Source: CAYMAI01 sp964388445
Lineage (GTDB): Bacteria; 4484-113; JAGGVC01
Length of the DNA: 64,000 bases
Reading direction: 5' to 3'
Assembly (NCBI GenBank): GCA_964388445.1
Contig: CAYMAI010000003.1
Location: 281,565-345,564 of the forward strand
A program made the translations under genes and the position numbers. Shown here piece after piece: positions 33,706 through 43,318 of this stretch. Each line of letters opens with the position of its first letter. Position 1 is the first letter of the stretch. A model generated the notes under the pieces. The model had not been told where the DNA came from. It searched no databases and saw nothing but the letters and a program-made list of their open reading frames with translations.

Positions 33706-35979
33706 TTACGGCGTGTACGCCTCGTAGTACAGCGGGCCGGCGGGGAGATTTTGCAAATTACCGATTGACGAAACGTCTATCGGCGAGGTTTCGATGTAAC
33801 ACGCCTCGACTGCTCCGAGTTCTTGGCTATATGCACCGCGAAAGCCACGGGCGTTTCCACGGCTTGTCAAAGAGGAAAAAGACGACCCCGTTTGCGCCGC
33901 CGTGTCGAGGGCGAGATTTACCGTGCCAGTTATAACCGGAAAGCCCGACAGCGTCAACCTGCCGACTGCGGATGTTGCCCCGGCGAATGCCGATTTCGTA
34001 GGATGATCGCGAAGTGCAATTAGCGAAGGTTCCATGCCGTAATTTATATCCACCGTCGCGTTAAGCGGATTAACGAGAGAAATTGAGCCGCTTACGAGTG
34101 TTGCATTTATTGGTGTGATTCCGCCCTTATACGCTTTCAAATCCAAAATCGGCACCGTAATTGTGGTAAGCGGAACAGTAAAAAGCCGCAGGTGCTGGTA
34201 TAAAATTTCAAGTCCGCCGTCAACGTAATCGCAACTTACCAGTAAAGGCAATGCATTATCCGCAGATTCGCTTATGTCCTGCACGTTAAAGGCACCGCCA
34301 GCAGAGGATGCAACCGCCCGGTATAAGCGCGTTTCTGCGGAAAAATCCTGGCTATCGAAAGTTCCGGCCGCAAAAGCTATCGCTATTTCGCTATTTTCGT
34401 TGTTAACGGCAAGGTCCAATCCTGTGACCGAAGGCGAACTGAAAACTTCATCCCCGGCCCAATTAAGCATTCCAAAATCATCCGCAAATATCGCGCTGGC
34501 GAAGTTCACTTTGGCCTCTCCGAGCGCGGCATCGCGGGCAAACGCCAGTAAAATTGCTTCGTCTTGACCTGAAAAGTCAAGTCTTACAAGCGACGGGGCC
34601 GAAGGAAGCGCACCAACAGTCCCATACTCCTCGAATGTTTCTCCGGGAATCCCGGCGAACAGCCTGATTTCGTTATTCGTCCTATCCGAAATCGCGATTA
34701 CGACTTTGCCGCCGATTATTTCGATCGAGGGCGAAGTGAACGTGCGGCCGTCATCGAGTATCGTTTGCTCCTGCCAGCCGTCGAGGTAATATCCCAGCAT
34801 CAGTTCTCCCGCCGAGGTTCGAAACGCGACAAGCGGAGCGCCGTTTTCGAACGGCGCCGGCCCGCCCTTCCCCTGCGCGACTGCAATATCCGCCGAAGTT
34901 ACTTCCTCCGCTCCGATGCGGGTTTTGGCAAGCGGCGGCACTTTCGAAAGGTGATTTACAATCGGCATAAGGAGCACCGGCTGGCCCGGAACACCTTCGT
35001 TTTCCCCGTCGGTCGGGACAACTCGCCAAGCGGTCGGCGCATCCAAAATCGACGGTTCGACAAGGGTTGTAACTTCAAAAAACAAAAAGCCTTCCTGCGG
35101 ATGTCTTTCAACAGGTCTTTCAGCAAGCGTAGCGTCCGCACCACTTGAAATTTCAAGCGGAATGGATAGCCAATTTACCGGCCCGCCTGGTATCGGAGGA
35201 TCCTGCGGAATGCCGCGAAATGCACGGTATCCGGCAAGCGTTTCGAGATAATGCAGCGCGATTACTGTTACGTCGGGAATGCCGATCTCGCCGCTTCCGT
35301 CGCCGTCGATAATTTCGAATAGTTCCAAATCAGCGGTGCTTTCAGTTGTTTCCAGATAGTTCAAAGCTATTGGAGTTATGTCGGGAATACCGACTTCGCC
35401 GCTGAGATCGAAATCGCCTTTCAGTTTTCCGTGCCATACAAGCGAAACTTGGCCTTCTGAAACTTTTTCAACTTTCAAATCATTGACGACGTTTTCGGTT
35501 CCGGAAGGCGCGGCACCGATTTCACGTATTGGAAACGCTCCATGCCTGAACCTTACGGTTGCAACTTTTCCCGCCGGTGCGCTGCCACCGCCGATAGGCG
35601 ATACGCCGATTGCAACTATTCCTGACACTCCGGTCACGCCGAGAGTGACGTATTTGCCGGCTTGAAATCCGCCGGAAAAATCGACGGATTCCGTCGTTAG
35701 CGATCCGGCGGGATACTCAAGGTGAAGCAAATGGCCGTATTCGGAATCATCGGTTGCGATAATTGCGACCTCGACTTCGCCTCCGTATTCGGCTAACACG
35801 ATTTCGTATATGCTTTCGTCGCGGTTTGTATACGGGTTTTGATCGACTATTGAAAACCTGTATCCGGTTTCGTTATAGTTCGTTTGAAAATTCGAACCGT
35901 TCGACGCGCAGGACGCCGCGGCAACCGCCGCAATTGCGCAAAATGCAATGCAAAAAAGGACTATCGAGTAATGGCGCAT
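33706..35979 (-). CDS. Lipoprotein with cohesin-like and dockerin-like modules
   Basis: 757-residue predicted lipoprotein (signal ending AAASC near residue 24). About residues 35-185 form a beta-rich cohesin/CBM-like domain (AGKVATVRFRHG). Then comes a duplicated EF-hand/dockerin-like module (GDFDLSGEVGIPDITPIAL and IDGDGSGEIGIPDVTVIAL, about 191-255), followed by a long beta-rich C-terminus that I cannot assign. The Asp-x-Asp-x-Ser-Gly loops could bind Ca2+. It acts at the cell surface. ATG 35979 is preferred over an in-frame GTG 35988. It is paralogous in its N-terminal third to the next gene. Confidence 0.8.
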   Translation of the reverse strand: MRHYSIVLFCIAFCAIAAVAAASCASNGSNFQTNYNETGYRFSIVDQNPYTNRDESIYEIVLAEYGGEVEVAIIATDDSEYGHLLHLEYPAGSLTTESVDFSGGFQAGKYVTLGVTGVSGIVAIGVSPIGGGSAPAGKVATVRFRHGAFPIREIGAAPSGTENVVNDLKVEKVSEGQVSLVWHGKLKGDFDLSGEVGIPDITPIALNYLETTESTADLELFEIIDGDGSGEIGIPDVTVIALHYLETLAGYRAFRGIPQDPPIPGGPVNWLSIPLEISSGADATLAERPVERHPQEGFLFFEVTTLVEPSILDAPTAWRVVPTDGENEGVPGQPVLLMPIVNHLSKVPPLAKTRIGAEEVTSADIAVAQGKGGPAPFENGAPLVAFRTSAGELMLGYYLDGWQEQTILDDGRTFTSPSIEIIGGKVVIAISDRTNNEIRLFAGIPGETFEEYGTVGALPSAPSLVRLDFSGQDEAILLAFARDAALGEAKVNFASAIFADDFGMLNWAGDEVFSSPSVTGLDLAVNNENSEIAIAFAAGTFDSQDFSAETRLYRAVASSAGGAFNVQDISESADNALPLLVSCDYVDGGLEILYQHLRLFTVPLTTITVPILDLKAYKGGITPINATLVSGSISLVNPLNATVDINYGMEPSLIALRDHPTKSAFAGATSAVGRLTLSGFPVITGTVNLALDTAAQTGSSFSSLTSRGNARGFRGAYSQELGAVEACYIETSPIDVSSIGNLQNLPAGPLYYEAYTP

Positions 35980-36026
35980 GCCGTTCACCTTCGAAAGGAG
36001 ACTTATTATATCCGACCAGCGCGCGG

Positions 36027-39000
36027 CTACCGCAGAAGGTGTTCAAGCCTCATTTCGTTTCGCAATAGCACGCCTCCAAGTTCGTCTGCGCAAACAATGC
36101 CGAGCATTTCGCCCCGCGGCAAAATCAAAATGCTGCCCGAATTACTTTTCGTCGGCGGATTGTCTATCGGAGGCTGGTCCGTCTCTCCAAGCCAATAAGT
36201 ATTGTTTTCAGGCAGAACCCAATTGCCACCGGATTTGCCGAAAGCCCTGACGAATACCTTTTGAACAATCGAGCTTCCGCCGAAAGTTGAGTAATGCGCA
36301 AGTGCATAATCGGCCGTGCCGTCGCCCGGCCCCGCGCCCGGAATGTGTACAAGCGAGGTTTCGTGATGGGCAAGCACGCCTGCGTTGTTTAGATCGCCGA
36401 GCTGGATCACGTCCCACTCGCCGTTCGCCACCGGCAAAGCGAGGAGCATCATTTCCGCTTCGAGGTCCGTGAAAGCGATTATGGGCCGGTCGTTTTCGTC
36501 CAGCAGCATAGATAGGTGCTTGCCTGTCGTACCGAGCATCGCGCCGTCGGCAACAGGTGTCGTTTGCCAGTTGTTTTCGCCTATGCGCTCCGCGACAAAA
36601 AGCCCTGTCCGATTGCCAGTTGTAAGATTGCTCCTCGTATATGCGACGATCGGCGTACCGTCCTTTTTAAATGCCAAATTGATATATCGGGTTTGCACAC
36701 CAGATTGGTCAATAAACTCCCGGCGCCACGCGGGTGGAATTCCGTCGTCAATGAAATGATATTGGGGAAAAAGCGTGGGGTAGGTTGGCTCGGTAAGAGG
36801 CTCCCAATAGGTGCTGGCAACCGCGGGAAGTCCCCGATTATCGACAGAAATACTAATTTGACCCCAAAATCTGTCTTCCGAGCTTATTTTTTGAAGCGTA
36901 AAAGCTTCGTCGTGAGAATCGGTGACGCCGAGGTACAAGTCGCGCTTTACCGGGTCTCCCGTAACCGGCACGACGACCGCCGCATAGTAGTTGTTATCGC
37001 TTTGCGCGTTTCCCGGCGCGATATCCACGTATCCGACTGAAGCCTTGTTGACGAGCGGCAAAAGTTCCACGGGTTCGGTTTCCGCGCCGGAAATCACGTA
37101 TTGTTTCAACTTCCAAATCCCGTTATCCAGTGTGTATGCAACAATCATTGCGGATTCGCTCGTATCGTCGTACGCACCATCGAATCTGTAAAACTTCTCT
37201 CCAGTATCCGCAGCAAGCGCGACGTCAAATCCCGTCCAAGGAAATGTGTAATCCAGAACGACAGTATTTCCGTCAACATTCGGCGGAATTGCGTTATCCA
37301 TCGCCCGCGCCCCATACCAAGCGCGATGCGAAGTCCAATGCTGTCTTGCAACGGTCATTTCCACCGGACTTAAAACGTAATCGCGAAAAAGCGTAGGCGC
37401 GAACGCAATAGTGCTTGAAGGCGGAACGCCCGGCGTATCGAAATCTACGGCGCTAATCGAACTCATAAAAAAAATCCACCGTACAGGTGGAGATAGTTCA
37501 TCGAAAGCTTCGCCTGCCAAGAGCCTCAATGTAAGAGCTTCCGGCGCGCCGGTCCAGTCCGCCGCGATTATTCCGGGGCCGGTAATCCAGGACGGCGCAA
37601 TCAAGTCGACATTTGAACTGAATGCCCTGAGTGTTTTATCGCCGCACAAAACGTAAACGACGTTTCGCCACGCGCAAGGGCTGGCGATAATCTGAATCGG
37701 GATGCCTGCTGGCGCGTCCCAAACATTTTGGCCAGTTGCGGCATCGAAGCAATAGAATCTTCCGTTTCCCGCCGCAACATATAAATATCCGCCCGTTAGC
37801 AGAGGACTCGCCGTCACGCCGTTCAGTCCCGGAATCGAAGCGGGAGACGGCCACACGAAATCGCCTGTCGAAACTTCTATTGCATAAACCTTTCCATTTC
37901 TTGTGGCAACGTAAGCTACTCCGTTCGCGTAAGACGCACTCGCATGAATCGAGCCGTCCAGCGGAATCGAACGCAGCAATGCGCCGGTTGTAGTTGCGAT
38001 ATGGAAATTGCCCGAAAGATCTCCCGCCAGCACAAAACCGTCCGCCACTGCGGGTGTAGCGGGCACGCCAGCGGGAGTCGCGAACCTCCAAGACTCGGCA
38101 TTGGTGGCGGTATTGAAGCATACAATATTCGCAGGCGCAGCCGAATCGCCTGTGCCGATGAACACTTTTCCGTTTTCAACAGCCGGACTCGACGAAATCG
38201 CCGCCGGCGCGAAATAACTGAAGAATTTATTGCCGTCAAGGGCGGAAAGCATTAACAGCTCGCTGTTCGCCGTCGCGGAAAAGACAATGTCGCCGACGAC
38301 GACCGCGCTCGATGCAATCGTGCCATCAACGCTTCTAGTCCAAACCTGCTCTCCGGTAAACGCGTCCCGGCAATACATTTTGTTGTCTCGTCCGCCGAAA
38401 TAAACCCTTCCGCCGGAAATCGCGATGCCCGATTCTATCCAATCGCCCGCGGTGAAAGACCATTCGGTAAATACATCATCGAAATCGGTTACATCAAGGC
38501 AATACACCGTCGCATCAAGCGCGCATAGCGCGTAAATCTTTCCCGTGCCGGGATTCTCCACGATTGCCGGCGACACTTTGCTTTGAATTGCCGAGGCATT
38601 AATCGTGTGTGCGAATTCCATTGTTAATGGCGGATTTAAAGATTGCGAAATCGCACCGGTGCGCCCAGGCCCGCCACGAAACTCCAGCCAACCTATGCTT
38701 TCGACTAACTTGACAGTTATCGTGTTTGTGTTATCGTCGCGATTCGGCGGAGCCGCGCTGTCTCTTGCCCTGATTGCCGCCGTAAAAGTATCTCCCTTGG
38801 GCAGGTCCCAGATTTGAAGCGAATGCTCCGCATCGTCGGGGTCGCCCGCCGGTACGACTATGAACTTGTCCGGTTCATTAAAGCTAATTTCGTTGCCGGC
38901 GGAAACATAGATATCGTAGAAGACCGGCGGCGATTCGGAGTCAATCGCTCGTCCCCATTTGACGAGTATGCTTTCTTTTCCCGCGATGGCATCCGTTATT

Positions 39001-40127
39001 CCCGGCTGACTTTCCCATTCGGGCGGCGAATTGTCACCGCCCTGCCCGCCGGAGTAGCTAACGATGGCCGTATTACTTACGATTCCTATACGCACTTCGT
39101 CGGATGGACTGCTGAACGGACGCACAGTATAGGTGTAAATGCCGGACTCCGGCGGAGAATCCGAAAATTGGTAAGGAACCCTGCCCTGACCGGATGAAGG
39201 AACGGGCCGGATTGCGCTTGGCGAATCGCTGGAGCCCGGCGGAAGCGGCTCGCCTCCCAAATCCGCTCGATAGACCATGTATCCGCCGACCAAACTCAGA
39301 TAATTTTGCGCAATCGGAGTTATGTCCGGAATTCCTATTTCCCCGTTTGCATCTCCGTCTATAAGCGAAAATAGCTCCGGATTTGGGCTAGTTTCGAAAG
39401 TTTCAAGATAGTGCAGCGCGATTGGAGTAATGTCGGGAACGCCAACTTCGCCGCTATTGTCGTAGTCTCCTACGTTTTTTTCGTTCCAAGTAAGAAGTAC
39501 CGACCCGCTTCCGCTATCAATCGCCGTCAAGTTTTCGACTTTGTTTACGGGATTCGAAGGAACTCCCGACACCGATTTGCGCGAAACATCCGCCTTCTCC
39601 GCAAAAACGAATTCAAATAGGAGTTTCTTGTCCAAACTAGAGGATGAAGGAGAATTGTCTCTTTCGAATTTCGGCACGGCGATTCCGGCGTCCACTCTGC
39701 CTGCATAAGGAGATACTGCAAGGGAGATGGCTGATTCGCCCATTCCGCCGAGATATTCCGCCCGTTCGAATTTCCATTTCGATTTGTCGTAGTCGAGTTG
39801 AACGTACAAATCGAATGGCATTTTTGCGGCTTCGCTGGATAGAACCAGCCTTGCGCCGTTTCGGGAAGATGAACCTTCCAGTGTTATTAGTGCGCCGGAA
39901 TTCGGCAATCGCGACATGCTCGAATCGAGAACGTACGCCCTAATTCCATTCCATTGCGCCGAACTCAAGGCGGAGTCCGGGACGGCGCCGGGTATCGAGG
40001 AGATTTCGGAAAAGAAATTTCCTCCGCCTTTTTTGCAGGAGGCAGGCACGCAAACGGCTGCCGCAAGCAGCAAAATAGCCGCCAGCGCCTTGAGCGCGCG
40101 GCCGCAATTGAAGTGCCGAATAATCAC
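36027..40127 (-). CDS. Giant lipoprotein: cohesin-like, dockerin-like and PQQ-type beta-propeller
   Basis: 1366-residue predicted lipoprotein (lipobox VPASC near residue 31). It has a cohesin-like beta domain (about 40-230), a duplicated dockerin-like module (GDYDNSGEVGVPDITPIAL and IDGDANGEIGIPDITPIAQ, about 230-300), a fibronectin III-like region (to ~470) and a beta-propeller of PQQ/WD-like repeats (about 480-850, e.g. VYCLDV, MYCRDAFTGEQVW, FYCFDAATGQNVW). A beta-rich C-terminus follows. GTG 40127 is chosen because a TATAAT box ends 10 bases before it and the signal peptide then starts correctly; the frame is open to 40205. Likely a surface scaffold or binding protein; no catalytic site is seen. 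Confidence 0.82.
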   Translation of the reverse strand: MIIRHFNCGRALKALAAILLLAAAVCVPASCKKGGGNFFSEISSIPGAVPDSALSSAQWNGIRAYVLDSSMSRLPNSGALITLEGSSSRNGARLVLSSEAAKMPFDLYVQLDYDKSKWKFERAEYLGGMGESAISLAVSPYAGRVDAGIAVPKFERDNSPSSSSLDKKLLFEFVFAEKADVSRKSVSGVPSNPVNKVENLTAIDSGSGSVLLTWNEKNVGDYDNSGEVGVPDITPIALHYLETFETSPNPELFSLIDGDANGEIGIPDITPIAQNYLSLVGGYMVYRADLGGEPLPPGSSDSPSAIRPVPSSGQGRVPYQFSDSPPESGIYTYTVRPFSSPSDEVRIGIVSNTAIVSYSGGQGGDNSPPEWESQPGITDAIAGKESILVKWGRAIDSESPPVFYDIYVSAGNEISFNEPDKFIVVPAGDPDDAEHSLQIWDLPKGDTFTAAIRARDSAAPPNRDDNTNTITVKLVESIGWLEFRGGPGRTGAISQSLNPPLTMEFAHTINASAIQSKVSPAIVENPGTGKIYALCALDATVYCLDVTDFDDVFTEWSFTAGDWIESGIAISGGRVYFGGRDNKMYCRDAFTGEQVWTRSVDGTIASSAVVVGDIVFSATANSELLMLSALDGNKFFSYFAPAAISSSPAVENGKVFIGTGDSAAPANIVCFNTATNAESWRFATPAGVPATPAVADGFVLAGDLSGNFHIATTTGALLRSIPLDGSIHASASYANGVAYVATRNGKVYAIEVSTGDFVWPSPASIPGLNGVTASPLLTGGYLYVAAGNGRFYCFDAATGQNVWDAPAGIPIQIIASPCAWRNVVYVLCGDKTLRAFSSNVDLIAPSWITGPGIIAADWTGAPEALTLRLLAGEAFDELSPPVRWIFFMSSISAVDFDTPGVPPSSTIAFAPTLFRDYVLSPVEMTVARQHWTSHRAWYGARAMDNAIPPNVDGNTVVLDYTFPWTGFDVALAADTGEKFYRFDGAYDDTSESAMIVAYTLDNGIWKLKQYVISGAETEPVELLPLVNKASVGYVDIAPGNAQSDNNYYAAVVVPVTGDPVKRDLYLGVTDSHDEAFTLQKISSEDRFWGQISISVDNRGLPAVASTYWEPLTEPTYPTLFPQYHFIDDGIPPAWRREFIDQSGVQTRYINLAFKKDGTPIVAYTRSNLTTGNRTGLFVAERIGENNWQTTPVADGAMLGTTGKHLSMLLDENDRPIIAFTDLEAEMMLLALPVANGEWDVIQLGDLNNAGVLAHHETSLVHIPGAGPGDGTADYALAHYSTFGGSSIVQKVFVRAFGKSGGNWVLPENNTYWLGETDQPPIDNPPTKSNSGSILILPRGEMLGIVCADELGGVLLRNEMRLEHLLR

Positions 40128-40137
40128 GAGACTATTA

Positions 40138-40143
40138 ATTATA
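40138..40143 (-). promoter_or_regulatory. -10 box of the giant lipoprotein gene
   Basis: TATAAT on the minus strand, 10 bases before GTG 40127. It supports starting the protein at the GTG and a near-leaderless mRNA. Confidence 0.45.
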
Positions 40144-40182
40144 CCCCGGCGTGCTTGAATAAACTGCCGGATTTGGAGGCTG

Positions 40183-40923
40183 CTATAAATCGAAATAGCT
40201 GCCAAGCGTCCAGCCGAGCGCTGCTATCTTTTCAGCCAGTTGCGGGCTTTTCAAAACCGCGAGTTCAATCTCCCTTTCCTTTGCGTATGTGCTTTCATTT
40301 TCGAGCTCCGGAGACGAATAACCGGGATGCGTCATTATTTCGAGCGATTTTGCTTCCGAGCGTTTCAGGATTTCCACGAAGTTTTCCTCGCTTACCGAGC
40401 ATTCTCCGAAGAATTCGGCTGAAAAACTCCCGGTTGAAGCGATTCCCAATTTGCTCAGGAGCAAGGCTGTACTTTCGTCGCAAGGCCGGACGGGTACGCC
40501 GCGCCGAAGTGCGAATTCCGCGACGATTGCCAGTACGTTCGGATTGGTATGGATATGGTGATGACTGTCGATGTGACTTATCCTGATTCCATGAGTGGCA
40601 ACAAAGTCCCATTGCGCATCGAGTTCGGCGCGTACAACGTCGGCTGGCAAACTGAACGCCTTCGATTTGTCGAAAGATAGGACGGGCGATAGAAATTCCT
40701 TCGGAACCGCCGAAATAGGTTTGCCGCAAGTCAAGTTGAAGTGCAAACCGCATGCAATTCCGGCAGCCTGCGCAGAATCCAATTCCATGCGCGATACCAA
40801 ATTGGACATTATGGTCGTGCTTTTAAGAATTCCCGCGGAAAATGCATCGAGGATTCCGCGCGATATTTCCGGTGTCCTTCCGTAATCGTCGGCGTTGACT
40901 ATGAGCAGCCGTTCAGGCTCCAT
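40183..40923 (-). CDS. YdjC/ChbG family carbohydrate deacetylase
   Basis: 246-residue TIM-barrel-like deacetylase. Metal-binding motifs NADDYG (residues 10-15) and HIDSHHHIH near residue 115 are typical of the YdjC/ChbG/HpnK family, which removes acetyl groups from chitooligosaccharides or hopanoid-linked sugars. It has no signal peptide. The ATG at 40923 overlaps the end of the transglutaminase gene by 11 bases, so it is part of that operon. The actual substrate is unknown. Confidence 0.88.
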   Translation of the reverse strand: MEPERLLIVNADDYGRTPEISRGILDAFSAGILKSTTIMSNLVSRMELDSAQAAGIACGLHFNLTCGKPISAVPKEFLSPVLSFDKSKAFSLPADVVRAELDAQWDFVATHGIRISHIDSHHHIHTNPNVLAIVAEFALRRGVPVRPCDESTALLLSKLGIASTGSFSAEFFGECSVSEENFVEILKRSEAKSLEIMTHPGYSSPELENESTYAKEREIELAVLKSPQLAEKIAALGWTLGSYFDL

Positions 40924-43318
40924 CCTTTCCGCCCTTTTCGAAATACTTGACTACGATGTTTTGGATTTCCTTTGCGCGGCTTACTTCCAATTCGTCCGGC
41001 GCATCTTTACCGTAGGCATATTTGTAATAAATCGCATCCAGCTCTTTCAGCGGCCCGGACAAGTCCCCAATCATCCTCGCGATGTTTTTCAGGTAAACTC
41101 GGCCGGTCATGTATGCGGGCCGGTCGAAGTTGTGCGCTGTGAGTTCTTTTTCTACACCGTAAAAAGCGGCTACTACTTCGTTTTTCGGAATGTGCGGCGC
41201 GGCGCGCTTCGGCAGTCTTTGCCACCATTTCCAAATCAGAAACCCGAAAAGAGCGGCAAGAATGCTGAAACTAGTTACTTGATTTTCTACTGCGACCTCG
41301 TAGATTCTGGTTGCGAGAAGCACGAAAAACGCGGCAATCGCTTGTTGGGTTCCGCGCGGGTCGATAACAAACAGGTTTTGAATGAAGTCGAAAGTTTCGC
41401 TCAAGAAATTCCTGATTTCGCCGACGCTAAGGAAGTCGCTCGACGCAGGAGTCGGGTCGAATGCGATCCATCCGAAACCGTCGAAATATACCTCGACCCA
41501 TGCATGCGCGTTTTTCGTCGAGTAAATATAGCCGTTTTTCAAGAAGTTGTATGTTCCCGGAGCATATCCCGTTACTATCCTAGAAGGTATATCGTTGATT
41601 CTGCAGAAAACGGCGAATGCATTAGCGAAATACTCGCAATACCCTTGTTTGGTTTCGAAGCAAAAATGATATGCGGCATCTACCTCTGGCACTTCGATTA
41701 TTTCGCCCGTTCCGGGGTCGGTCACTTCTTTGACGGGAAGCTTGGGATAATCCAGCGAATACACGAACTCGCCCGAACTTACGAAATAGTCGTATATGTT
41801 CAGCACCTTATCGTACGGCAATACCGCCAGTTTGCCTGAAGGCCCTTTGGCGACCGTTTCGGCCAGCTCAATCAATGCGGTATTTCCGGTCACTATTTCC
41901 GGAAGCACGGTATAGGCCTCTCGAATCTCTTGAGGAACGGTGTTCGACGCGGCCCGCAGTCTGACGGGAACTACGCTCGGCCTTAATGCAAAAAGCTTGT
42001 AGCTCATGCCTTCCGGAAAATATCTGACATCGGACGAACCGCCGGAAGGCGAGAGTATGCTGAACCCGTCGATTTTCGGATCCGCGTATCTTCTTCTTTC
42101 ACCGCTCCGGGAAGAATCGGTTCGTGCAATATCCTCTATTCTGTACGGCTGATATGGCGAAAAGAAAATCGCCAAATCGTTTCGAAGAAATGATACGTCG
42201 AGATGCTGAATGCTGTAGTTCAAATACGGATTTTCGTCCAGCGCTGGCGAAGAATAAACGTTTTTCAATTCAACGTATATGTGCTTTCGTTTAAGTTCTT
42301 CTTCCTTTGATTTGGACGGAAAATCCACAAGCGGAAAATTTTCGACTCCACCCATATAATCGGGCGGCCTTGAGTCTTCATTCTGCGATGCTGGCGGCAT
42401 AACCGGCCGCTTCGATGCAATTTCGGACTGGGTCCAATTCAACCCATCATAAACGTCAAATACCTTTCCGCGCATATATTCGTTGGAAGAGGTTTTCACA
42501 AGCAATACCGGATCGTCCTTAATGTCGATCCTTCCACCGCGAAGGTTAAACTGATCGCTGAAACCGCTTGTTTCGCTCATCCTGTCCAGTTCTTCGCGCT
42601 CGTTTTCGGGAATGCTTTCGTCGCCTTCCGCCGACACGATTGCGCTTGTCGGTAGCCTGAATCTAGGATTTCTCACGCCTTCGCTGTGAGGAACGACCAT
42701 ATAAATAAGTATGCTCGCGACAAAAACGATGACCGTTGCCCTGCCCGACAAATATGCGATATTTGAGGCCGCCCCCATTTCGCTTGCGATATAAGGAATC
42801 CTATCCGCCAGCGAAATGTTGTTTGCCACGTACAAACTGGCGAATGCGCAGAATACGAACAGAGGAAGAATAAACATCAACTTTACGTCATAGCTGGCGA
42901 CGCTGGCGAGCAGCATTATCACAAGGCAAGCCGCGAGAATCATTTTGTGGTCGCGTTCCGAGTATGCTCGGAAGCTGTAAAGCGCGATCAGTATTCCGAG
43001 CAGCACGCCGAAATCAGTTCCCCAGGCGACAGGCGTTGACACAACCTTTTGAATGAAATAAGCGAAAATCGCAATTGCCGCGATGTCTAGAATGTATATT
43101 GCATAGCGTTGATGCCCGGGATAAAGAAAATAACTGAACGCGAAACCCGCCATAATGGAAATGCTGAGCCCTGCATTCAACGTAATATCGTCGTTTACTA
43201 GATATAGAAGCTGAATTCCTAAAACGGTTGCGACTGCCGTAAAAATATAGAGCCATTGCCTGCTAGGCACCCCTATTAGCCTTGCAAAAAATCCGCTGTT
43301 GTAGCCGCCATCAGACAT
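40913..43318 (-). CDS. TgpA-like membrane transglutaminase-domain protein
   Basis: 801-residue protein. About six N-terminal transmembrane helices (residues ~13-200) are followed by an extracytoplasmic region with a transglutaminase-like domain. The Cys-His-Asp triad is visible as KQGYCEYFAN (Cys near residue 560), NAHAWVEVY and AFDPTP. One more transmembrane helix (ILAALFGFLIWKWW) follows, then a short cytosolic tail. ATG 43318 has GGGAGG 6 bases upstream and overlaps the DUF58 stop; GTG/ATG further upstream is less likely. MoxR-DUF58-TgpA triads are widespread, with roles in envelope proteins; no substrate is known. Confidence 0.88.
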   Translation of the reverse strand: MSDGGYNSGFFARLIGVPSRQWLYIFTAVATVLGIQLLYLVNDDITLNAGLSISIMAGFAFSYFLYPGHQRYAIYILDIAAIAIFAYFIQKVVSTPVAWGTDFGVLLGILIALYSFRAYSERDHKMILAACLVIMLLASVASYDVKLMFILPLFVFCAFASLYVANNISLADRIPYIASEMGAASNIAYLSGRATVIVFVASILIYMVVPHSEGVRNPRFRLPTSAIVSAEGDESIPENEREELDRMSETSGFSDQFNLRGGRIDIKDDPVLLVKTSSNEYMRGKVFDVYDGLNWTQSEIASKRPVMPPASQNEDSRPPDYMGGVENFPLVDFPSKSKEEELKRKHIYVELKNVYSSPALDENPYLNYSIQHLDVSFLRNDLAIFFSPYQPYRIEDIARTDSSRSGERRRYADPKIDGFSILSPSGGSSDVRYFPEGMSYKLFALRPSVVPVRLRAASNTVPQEIREAYTVLPEIVTGNTALIELAETVAKGPSGKLAVLPYDKVLNIYDYFVSSGEFVYSLDYPKLPVKEVTDPGTGEIIEVPEVDAAYHFCFETKQGYCEYFANAFAVFCRINDIPSRIVTGYAPGTYNFLKNGYIYSTKNAHAWVEVYFDGFGWIAFDPTPASSDFLSVGEIRNFLSETFDFIQNLFVIDPRGTQQAIAAFFVLLATRIYEVAVENQVTSFSILAALFGFLIWKWWQRLPKRAAPHIPKNEVVAAFYGVEKELTAHNFDRPAYMTGRVYLKNIARMIGDLSGPLKELDAIYYKYAYGKDAPDELEVSRAKEIQNIVVKYFEKGGKDGA

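Noticed and set aside
33706..40127. Cellulosome-type scaffoldin and enzyme pair
   Set aside because: Cohesin-like and dockerin-like modules are on the same chain and no glycoside hydrolase domain is visible, so a cellulosome is not supported.
40895..41839. Plus-strand open frame (314 residues) over the transglutaminase gene
   Set aside because: Antisense to a protein with a clear triad and membrane helices; no start site or family.
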